A stretch of 5,163 nucleotides of DNA. Source: Ignavibacteria bacterium. Its GTDB lineage: Bacteria; Bacteroidota; Ignavibacteria; UBA10030; SZUA-254. The notes under the pieces are model-generated. The model was given only the letters and a program-made list of their open reading frames with translations, ran no database searches and had not been told where the DNA came from. Of the stretch, positions 1-5,163 are shown piece after piece. The stretch is taken from contig VBOC01000229.1 of NCBI GenBank assembly GCA_005877655.1, forward strand, positions 1 to 5,163. The letters are read 5' to 3'. Made by a program: the position numbers and the translations under genes. Within the stretch, counting starts at the first letter, position 1. Each line of letters begins with the position of its first letter.

Positions 1-978
1 GCTTTCCTTAATGAGCATCTTCGGCGTCGTCCCCGAGGAAACAAGCGCATGAAAGCCCGAGATTGCACCGCACGCAATCGTGATAAATACAAACGGGAAT
101 AACTTACCGGGGATGATCGGGCCGCCGCCCCCGACGAACTGCGTCAGCGCAGGCATCTTCACGTCCGGATGAACGATGACGACCCCGAGAACGAGGGCCG
201 CGATCGTTCCGATCTTCATGTAGGAGCTCAGATAATCGCGCGGACACAACAAGAGCCAGACGGGCAGCACCGATGCGATGAAGCCGTAGGCGCCCATAAC
301 GACGACAAGACCGGTGCGGGAGAGTGTGAAATAGGACGCGAATGAAGATCCGGGAATCAAACTGCCCACGATGACTGCGGCGAGAACCCCCGCAACGCCG
401 ATCATGCTTGCCTCGCCGATCCTCCCCGGGCGGACGCGGTACATCCACAGCCCCACCAGGAGCGCGATCGGTATCGTCATGGCGATCGTGAACGTCCCCC
501 ACGAGCTCCCACGGAGCGCATTCACCACGGCCATCCCGAGCCCCGCCAGCGCCACGACCACGATGATGAGAATTGCGACCGATCCGACGGTCCCCGCGAG
601 CGGACTGATTTCGTTCCGGGCGATTTCCGCGAGTGACCGCCCTTTCCGCCTGACCGACGCCGCCAGAATGACAAAATCGTGGACCGCGCCGCCCAGACAG
701 ACTCCGATCAGGAGCCAGAGAAAGCCGGGCAGGAAACCGAACTGCGCCGCTAGGACCGGACCGATCAGCGGGCCGGCGCCCGAGATCGCCGCGAAATGAT
801 GGCCGAAGAGCACCCATCTGTTCGTCGGCTGATAGTTCTGCCCGTCCTGGAGCACATGGGCCGGCGTCTCGCGCTGATCGTCGAGAGCGACGACCCTCGC
901 GGCGATGAACGCGCTGTAATAGCGGTAGGCGATCGCCATGACGCAGAGTGCGGCGAGTATGAAGGGCAGTGTGTTCAT
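1..978 (-). CDS. cstA: CstA-family carbon starvation transporter, N-terminal part (cut by window edge)
   Basis: Inner-membrane transporter of the carbon starvation CstA family. Characterised E. coli members import peptides (CstA) or pyruvate (BtsT); the substrate here cannot be told from sequence. The 326 visible residues form repeated hydrophobic helices and carry family signatures: [20 protein letters not shown] at 51-70, GGAVHDF at 96-102, [13 protein letters not shown] at 245-257 and [13 protein letters not shown] at 308-320. The ATG at 978 is chosen because a purine-rich ribosome binding site (GGGGAGGAAGGAAG) lies just upstream and the protein then begins [10 protein letters not shown], directly in a membrane helix. 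Compared with E. coli CstA as I recall it, the extra N-terminal segment of about 35 residues is missing, so this looks like the shorter form of the family. The reading frame continues off the left edge with no stop, so the C-terminal part is outside the window. It follows yraN by 78 nt and may be transcribed with it or from its own promoter. Confidence 0.95.
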   Translation of the reverse strand, partial: MNTLPFILAALCVMAIAYRYYSAFIAARVVALDDQRETPAHVLQDGQNYQPTNRWVLFGHHFAAISGAGPLIGPVLAAQFGFLPGFLWLLIGVCLGGAVHDFVILAASVRRKGRSLAEIARNEISPLAGTVGSVAILIIVVVALAGLGMAVVNALRGSSWGTFTIAMTIPIALLVGLWMYRVRPGRIGEASMIGVAGVLAAVIVGSLIPGSSFASYFTLSRTGLVVVMGAYGFIASVLPVWLLLCPRDYLSSYMKIGTIAALVLGVVIVHPDVKMPALTQFVGGGGPIIPGKLFPFVFITIACGAISGFHALVSSGTTPKMLIKES

Positions 979-1056
979 GAAGCGCTTCCTTCCTCCCCAA
1001 TGACAGGGCCTTCCGATTCCTTTGCATCAAGCGAAGTACCGCCGACGCACATGGGT
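979..1056 (-). other. yraN-cstA intergenic spacer
   Basis: This 78-nt gap is the longest non-coding stretch between genes in the window. Apart from the cstA ribosome binding site at its downstream end, I see no convincing -35/-10 pair, no GC-rich hairpin followed by a T run, and no riboswitch-like structure. It is long enough to hold a promoter for cstA, but the sequence does not show one clearly. Confidence 0.5.
985..998 (-). promoter_or_regulatory. ribosome binding site of cstA
   Basis: On the minus strand, GGGGAGGAAGGAAG precedes the ATG at 978. It holds two overlapping Shine-Dalgarno-like cores: GGAGG 13 nt from the start and AAGGA 8 nt from it. The second has the better spacing. It is the strongest such site in the window together with that of yraN, and it fixes the cstA start. 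Confidence 0.8.
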
Positions 1057-1410
1057 TTAAAATGCGTCCTTGATGTGCCGCAGATGCGGCGAGCCGTTCT
1101 CATATTCTATTCCGATCACATCAAACCGGCATGCCCGATCGCCGATGTTCCTGTCAAACAGATATCCCCGGGCGATTTTTCTCAGCTGATTCCGTTTGCG
1201 ATACGTGACGCCCTCTTCCGGCGTCCCGAATTCCTTCGAGTGGCGCGCTTTCACTTCCACGAAGACCAGCGTCGCTCCGTCCTGTGCGACGATATCGATT
1301 TCACCGCGCCTGAACCGATAGTTGCGCTCGAGGATCCTGTACCCGTAGTTTCGCAGGTACTCGGCGGCCGCATCTTCGCCGGCGGTTCCCCGCTGCCGCC
1401 GGTCAATCAC
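1057..1410 (-). CDS. yraN: YraN/UPF0102 family protein (predicted endonuclease fold)
   Basis: Small cytoplasmic protein of the YraN/UPF0102 family, which has a restriction-endonuclease-like fold; its cellular role is not firmly established. Translated from the GTG at 1410 it has 117 residues, the usual family length. It shows the expected order of motifs: RGTAGEDAAAEYL at 7-19 (Glu12 conserved), NYRFRRGEIDIVA at 30-42 with Asp39, and FVEVKAR at 50-56, where Asp39, Glu52 and Lys54 make the D...E-x-K metal-binding pattern of the PD-(D/E)xK superfamily. A basic helix, YRKRNQLRKIARGYL, follows at 70-84, and FDVIGIE at 96-102 is also typical. An in-frame ATG at 1536 would add 42 residues without family resemblance, entirely inside rnhB, so GTG is preferred; a strong ribosome binding site sits 7 nt before it. 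The start overlaps the rnhB stop by 8 nt, indicating translational coupling. The rnhB-yraN order is common in bacteria. Confidence 0.94.
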   Translation of the reverse strand: MIDRRQRGTAGEDAAAEYLRNYGYRILERNYRFRRGEIDIVAQDGATLVFVEVKARHSKEFGTPEEGVTYRKRNQLRKIARGYLFDRNIGDRACRFDVIGIEYENGSPHLRHIKDAF

Positions 1411-2023
1411 CGGATCCCCTCCCCGGTGCGGCTCCCGCCAGGTGAAAACTTTTTCTGTGTATTTCGCACGGGCCCAGCATACGGAGAGCCGCCAGGTGTT
1501 CGGGCGTTCCATATCCCTTGTGGCGGGCAAAGCCATATCCTGGGAAAGCGCGGTCGTATTCTGTCATGATTCTGTCTCGCGTTACCTTGGCAATGATCGA
1601 TGCGGCGGCAATGGTAAAACAGCGGGCATCCCCCCGAACCATCGCCTTCGCCGGCACAGGCCCCGGCTCGCAGATCGGGCCGTCGACGAGCAGATATTCG
1701 GGCGCGGGCGCCAATCGCGAAACGGCTTCGGCCATCGCCTCCATGGTCGCCCGCAAGACATTGATGCGGTCGATGGCCGCATGTGATACGATGCCGACTC
1801 CGTAGGCGAGCGCCGATTGCCGAATCAGTTCGAAGAGCTCCTCCCGCCGCAACGGGGTGAGTTTCTTCGAATCATCCACTCCGAGGATGCAGACCCCCGG
1901 TGAAAATATCACCGCGGCAGCGACGACAGGCCCCGCGAGAGGCCCGCGCCCCGCCTCGTCGACGCCGGCAATCCGCCTGAATCCCTTTTGCCAATACTTC
2001 CGCTCGACCGTGAGGCCCAGCAT
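1403..2023 (-). CDS. rnhB: Ribonuclease HII
   Basis: Cytoplasmic endonuclease that cuts the RNA strand of RNA-DNA hybrids and nicks 5' of single ribonucleotides in DNA, starting ribonucleotide excision repair. The 206-residue product matches the family length (E. coli about 198). Signature blocks appear in order: GVDEAGRGPLAGPVVAAAV at 20-38, DDSKKLTP at 50-57, LLVDG at 111-115, RGDARCFTIAAASIIAKVTR at 130-149, YGFARHKGYGTPEH at 163-176 and HRKSF at 189-193. By family comparison the four metal-binding catalytic residues are Asp22, Glu23, Asp114 and Asp132, all present. The ATG at 2023 is the only reasonable start: in frame upstream there are six sense codons back to the stop of the preceding gene. 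It has no strong ribosome binding site, so translation may depend on ribosomes coming from the upstream gene 18 nt away. The glycine-rich tail (GRGSGD) doubles as the yraN ribosome binding site. Confidence 0.97.
   Translation of the reverse strand: MLGLTVERKYWQKGFRRIAGVDEAGRGPLAGPVVAAAVIFSPGVCILGVDDSKKLTPLRREELFELIRQSALAYGVGIVSHAAIDRINVLRATMEAMAEAVSRLAPAPEYLLVDGPICEPGPVPAKAMVRGDARCFTIAAASIIAKVTRDRIMTEYDRAFPGYGFARHKGYGTPEHLAALRMLGPCEIHRKSFHLAGAAPGRGSGD
1416..1424 (-). promoter_or_regulatory. ribosome binding site of yraN, inside rnhB
   Basis: GGGGAGGGG on the minus strand, with its GGAGG core 7 nt before the GTG at 1410, decides the yraN start. It lies within the coding sequence of rnhB, in the codons for Pro-Gly-Arg-Gly close to its C-terminus, so ribosomes finishing rnhB pass over it just before meeting the yraN start. 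Confidence 0.8.
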
Positions 2024-2041
2024 GGTTATCGATGGCCGTCG

Positions 2042-3799
2042 TCAGAAACCATTCAGCAGCCCGACGTGAAGCTTTCCTTCGCCGAACGAATCCCCCCGGC
2101 CAAAGGCGATGCCGACGCCGATATGACCGAGCGACGTGGCCAGGCGGACCCCGATGCCGTATCCGAACACAAGCTGCTGAGAGGCGGGTCCCGGCACGTA
2201 TGCGGGCAATGGAAGATAGAAATACCCCGCGTCGAAGAAGCCGTAAAAATACGATTGGCGTTCCAGCAGGAACCGGTACTCGGCGTTCGTCCAGGCCACC
2301 CTCGATCCGAGGAACTCGTTCTCCCGGTATCCCCTGACGGTGTTTGTCCCGCCAAACCGGTAGAGGTCTCCGAGTTCGATCAGATCCGACGTGAGCTGCC
2401 TTCCGTGCAAGCCCATTGCAATGACCTGCCTGGTGAACGTACGAAAGAACAAATCGGCATCGAGGCTGATTTTCTGGACGGCCCTGGACCCGTCAGAGCC
2501 CGCCTGCTGCTCCGATACGCCGAAGACCTTCTTGTTCCCGATGCGATAACCCGTGTGATACAGCGCTCCGCCCGTGGGGCTGATAAGATCGTTGCGTGTG
2601 TCGAGCTGGAGCTCGAGGCCGGTGGTGATGGTTCTGCTGTTCGAAACCGCCGTCGTGGTGGCAGAGGGGATCGTCACAGAATGGCCGACGACGCCGCTGA
2701 GGCTCAGAGATTCGGTTATTAATACATCGGCTTTTGCCTCAACCGTTCGTCCGACGTACGTGCTGTCCTGCTGCCGCTGGCGTAAGCTGCAGCTCAAATT
2801 GACCGGATACTTCAGGACCCAGGGCTCGACATAGCCAAAGGCAAGCTCCTGCGTCTCCGAGTCCTCGCGCTGCCAATGAACATCAAGCTTCCGCGCCGTG
2901 CCGAAGAGGTTTCTCATGGACACATTGACGATTCCGGAAAAAATACCTGATCCGCCTGTGTGAGGCGCAGGGGCGAACCCGACAATTCCGTCGAAGGTGT
3001 TGGTGGTTCCTTCCTCGACTTTTATCAGCAGCCCTCCGCCGCGCGGGGTTAGATACAGTTCGGGCTCATCCACCCTCGAAAAGATGCCCAGACGGTTCAG
3101 GCGCGACCGGATCTTGCCGGCCCTCACCGGATCGTAGACTTCATGCAAACCGACGCGGGCCTCTCTGATGACAACACCCTCCTTTGTCTCCCGGTTCCCG
3201 GATACCGTGACTTCATCGACGGTCACCACTGGCCCCTCCTCGATGGAAAGCTCGATACGGAGACCCGGCGTTGAGCCGCTATCGAGCGACACATCCTCGA
3301 CCTCCACCCTCGCAAACGGATGGCCGATTTTCTCGTACGAGGTCAGGAGAGCATCGATGTCGCGCTCGAGGACATCACGCCGGAGATTCCCGCCGGCATG
3401 GGTTTCAAATGATTCCAGGATCCTGCCGCTCGCGATCGCCGCATTCCCGTGGGAGCGGATTTCCGAAATGCGCATCTCTTCCCCCTCATGGATGCCGATC
3501 GTGAGGTCGACGGAACTGCTGTCATCGGAATAAGTGGCGGAGTCCAGGCGCACACCGGCAAGATAAAAACCGCGGTCGTGATAATATTGAAGAAGCGACT
3601 CGAGATCTTCCTTCACCTTTTCGGGAATCCATCCGCTCCCCTCTTTCAAGAGCATGAGACGGCGGAGCTCGACATCATGCACGGCGACGGTTCCGCGGAA
3701 CCTCACCGACCGTATCGCCGTCTTATGTCCCTGGGCGAGCGTGATGCAGTGCGATAAAACGGATCCGAACATGAGAATCCTCAGCATCCGACAGCGCAT
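2042..3799 (-). CDS. Omp85/BamA-TamA family outer membrane protein with three POTRA domains
   Basis: Outer-membrane barrel protein of the Omp85 superfamily, whose members insert or translocate proteins at the outer membrane. The product has 585 residues. A signal peptide is visible (hydrophobic 5-22, likely cleavage after Ala22 of ITLAQG). Three POTRA-like repeats follow at roughly 29-107, 108-190 and 191-264, each beginning with an I/V-x-x-V/I-x-x-x-G strand (IRSVRFRG, ISEIRSHGN, VDEVTVSGN) and ending near a glutamate-rich strand (HEGE, IEEGP, VEEG). Residues 265-585 are the beta barrel. It contains RFGGTNTVRGYRE at 481-493, the conserved VRGF/Y motif of loop L6, plus FFDAGYFY at 521-528 and a C-terminal phenylalanine. 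Length and POTRA count match TamA (about 577 residues, three POTRAs) better than BamA (five), but I cannot assign orthology and leave the symbol empty. It starts 6 nt after the upstream stop with a weak TGAGAG site; Met5 (ATG at 3787) is an alternative start. Confidence 0.93.
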   Translation of the reverse strand: MRCRMLRILMFGSVLSHCITLAQGHKTAIRSVRFRGTVAVHDVELRRLMLLKEGSGWIPEKVKEDLESLLQYYHDRGFYLAGVRLDSATYSDDSSSVDLTIGIHEGEEMRISEIRSHGNAAIASGRILESFETHAGGNLRRDVLERDIDALLTSYEKIGHPFARVEVEDVSLDSGSTPGLRIELSIEEGPVVTVDEVTVSGNRETKEGVVIREARVGLHEVYDPVRAGKIRSRLNRLGIFSRVDEPELYLTPRGGGLLIKVEEGTTNTFDGIVGFAPAPHTGGSGIFSGIVNVSMRNLFGTARKLDVHWQREDSETQELAFGYVEPWVLKYPVNLSCSLRQRQQDSTYVGRTVEAKADVLITESLSLSGVVGHSVTIPSATTTAVSNSRTITTGLELQLDTRNDLISPTGGALYHTGYRIGNKKVFGVSEQQAGSDGSRAVQKISLDADLFFRTFTRQVIAMGLHGRQLTSDLIELGDLYRFGGTNTVRGYRENEFLGSRVAWTNAEYRFLLERQSYFYGFFDAGYFYLPLPAYVPGPASQQLVFGYGIGVRLATSLGHIGVGIAFGRGDSFGEGKLHVGLLNGF

Positions 3800-3805
3800 T
3801 GTCTC

Positions 3806-5140
3806 TCAGCGGGGTCGCGTCCGCCAGACATCCCAGATTGGTGTTTGCAGCCGATAATCGCCGAAGCCGCTCGCGTCGACAAAGACGAACTGCCGGTTTA
3901 AATCATAATAGGTCCATACCTCGTACGGTTTGGAGTCGATATCGAACGGATGCCGCTCGATGTTGCTCGGGGGCCCGAAGATGATGTAGACCATCCCCAT
4001 ATCCGTCTTCCACCCGTCAACGTAGTGCGTGAAATGCTTGTTGGCATACTCCACCCGGCCGTAGTATTCCTCCATCAACTCATTGCGCTCGGTGTTGGGC
4101 GTCGGGTCCTTTTTTTTCCAGAAATCGAGAAACATTTGCCGCTTCTTGTCGGGCGGCGCCTTCTTCATCTCGTCGATTAAATCCTTGTCGGTGATGTACT
4201 GCATTTCATCGATCGCAAGATCAAGATCGGTGATTGTAACGGGGATCCCCCGCCAGTGTAAGACGAACGGGCGCGAGGCGGAGGCGGTGTACTCGCCGGA
4301 ACGGCTGCCAATTTTCGAGCCGAGCGGAATCGCCTCGGCCGAGAGCATGTACTCGCCCGCAATCATTTTGGTGTTGTCCACTTTCACGAAGATGGGCTTT
4401 TTCTCGGCTCCCACCGGTTGAATGGAAGTGTCGCTCCGGAGCGCCTCCCCCTTCGCATTGCGGACGACGGTTCTGACTTGCGCCGAGTCTGCGCCGAGAT
4501 GGTCGTAAATCTCACAAAACACGTAAAAGCCGGAGGTCAGGTCTGCAACGTTTCCCGTGATGTTCGGATAAATCACTTTTTTTCCCTGTTCGGCGCTAAT
4601 CCGGTTCACAAGCATCAGGTCGCTCATGCTGAAGGACGAGCCGGAAAAATCGCGCACCGCAACTTTCCGCTTGCCGGGCGTTGTTTTCTTCGTATCGTTA
4701 TCCGTCACCTGGATAGTGAGAAGGTAGCGTCCCGGCGAAAGAGTGAACGACTTCAGGCTCAGTTTCGCCGCCTGGGGGGATACGGTTTCATCGTAGTCTC
4801 TTGTCTCGATTTTTTCCGTCCAGAACTTTTCCGTCACGGGCTTGTTCGCCGAGTCGAGGATTGAGATGGTGATATCGTACGAGCTGTGAAAGTGATCGTT
4901 GTCGCGTGTGAAGTGCAGGGTTTCATACGGCGCCTCAATGTACACATCCAGCCGGCTCATCCTGGGTTGATCGGAAGCGAAGCAGAGCGCATCAAAGGAA
5001 ATATGGGGAAGATCTGGGGACGGAAGAGCGGGTTGATCCGTCTGGGCGCGGAGGGGAGATGATGCTCCGAGTAGAACCGCCCAGATGATCCAGCCGGGCT
5101 TTCTCAATGGGCGCGCCCGGATCGTGATTTTAGGCCTCAT
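3806..5140 (-). CDS. GWxTD domain-containing exported protein
   Basis: Exported protein of unknown function. A signal peptide is clear: basic n-region to about 15, hydrophobic WIIWAVLLGASSP at 17-29, likely cleavage after Ala32 (LRA-Q). There is no lipobox cysteine near the cleavage site, so it is predicted to be a soluble periplasmic or secreted protein, not a lipoprotein. Residues about 45-165 and 170-295 are strand-rich and look like two beta-sandwich regions (LDVYIEAPYETLHF at 64-77; FVLHWRGIP at 292-300). The C-terminal domain, about 300-440, is the GWxTD domain: GWKTD at 376-380, then GMVYIIFGPPSNIERHPF at 382-399, YEVWTYYD at 406-413 and WDVWR at 436-440. Domain function is not known to me. 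The ATG at 5140 has no clear ribosome binding site; the TTG at codon 12 would still leave a signal peptide. It is the first gene seen in the run and lies 6 nt before the Omp85 gene. Two adenine runs (A8, A7) occur in the coding strand. Confidence 0.9.
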   Translation of the reverse strand: MRPKITIRARPLRKPGWIIWAVLLGASSPLRAQTDQPALPSPDLPHISFDALCFASDQPRMSRLDVYIEAPYETLHFTRDNDHFHSSYDITISILDSANKPVTEKFWTEKIETRDYDETVSPQAAKLSLKSFTLSPGRYLLTIQVTDNDTKKTTPGKRKVAVRDFSGSSFSMSDLMLVNRISAEQGKKVIYPNITGNVADLTSGFYVFCEIYDHLGADSAQVRTVVRNAKGEALRSDTSIQPVGAEKKPIFVKVDNTKMIAGEYMLSAEAIPLGSKIGSRSGEYTASASRPFVLHWRGIPVTITDLDLAIDEMQYITDKDLIDEMKKAPPDKKRQMFLDFWKKKDPTPNTERNELMEEYYGRVEYANKHFTHYVDGWKTDMGMVYIIFGPPSNIERHPFDIDSKPYEVWTYYDLNRQFVFVDASGFGDYRLQTPIWDVWRTRPR

Positions 5141-5163
5141 GCTTGACGGGGCCCGTTTGGGAA

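Noticed and set aside
104..1030. Long minus-strand open frame of 308 codons overlapping cstA
   Set aside because: Its product is arginine- and glycine-rich with no recognisable domain, while the other minus-strand frame gives an unmistakable CstA sequence over the same bases. It is a GC-driven shadow frame.
979..1056. Possible terminator or promoter between yraN and cstA
   Set aside because: No hairpin with a T run and no convincing -35/-10 pair or Bacteroidota-type -33/-7 motif could be found by eye.
796..1569. Plus-strand open frame of 257 codons across cstA, the spacer and yraN
   Set aside because: It runs antisense to two well-supported genes and resembles no known protein; the absence of stops reflects base composition.
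1988..2722. Plus-strand open frame of 244 codons opposite the Omp85 gene
   Set aside because: It is antisense to a clear beta-barrel coding region, has no domain or ribosome binding site that I can see, and is best explained as a shadow.
5109..5118. Perfect 10-bp palindrome GGGCGCGCCC in the signal-peptide codons
   Set aside because: A single GC-only palindrome is expected by chance at this base composition and has no loop for a stable hairpin.
5146..5156. Short inverted repeat ACGGG-G-CCCGT just upstream of the GWxTD gene start
   Set aside because: Five-base arms with one base between are too short to call an operator or terminator, and the true upstream context is outside the window.

Overview
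All five genes in this window lie on the minus strand and run from the right end to the left: a secreted GWxTD-domain protein (5140-3806), an Omp85/TamA-type outer-membrane barrel protein with three POTRA domains (3799-2042), ribonuclease HII rnhB (2023-1403), a YraN/UPF0102 nuclease-fold protein (1410-1057) and the N-terminal 326 codons of a CstA-family carbon-starvation transporter (978 to the left edge). Coding density is very high: the gaps are 6 nt, 18 nt, an 8-nt overlap and 78 nt, so the first four genes look like one transcription unit. cstA may be its tail or may be separate. No RNA gene, mobile element, CRISPR array or clear terminator was seen.

Organism: the sequence is moderately GC-rich, and the signal peptides plus the Omp85 barrel show a diderm (Gram-negative-type) bacterium. 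GWxTD-domain proteins are mostly known from the Bacteroidota/Ignavibacteria/FCB side of the tree and from some Acidobacteria and Gemmatimonadota-like lineages. An FCB-group environmental bacterium is a reasonable guess, but the window alone does not settle it. This placement is inference.

Region by region: 5163-2042 is an envelope module, in which an exported protein of unknown function sits 6 nt before an outer-membrane assembly or translocation protein. 2023-1057 is the widespread rnhB-yraN pair, with a GTG start for yraN inside the end of rnhB and its ribosome binding site written into the rnhB C-terminal codons. 1056-979 is a short spacer ending in a strong ribosome binding site for cstA. 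978-1 encodes the membrane transporter, cut by the window edge.

Most of the window is ordinary housekeeping. The points most worth a second look are the tight pairing of a GWxTD protein with a short TamA-like Omp85 protein, two adenine homopolymer runs in the GWxTD gene (an indel at the longer one would remove the GWxTD motif), and the coupled rnhB/yraN junction.
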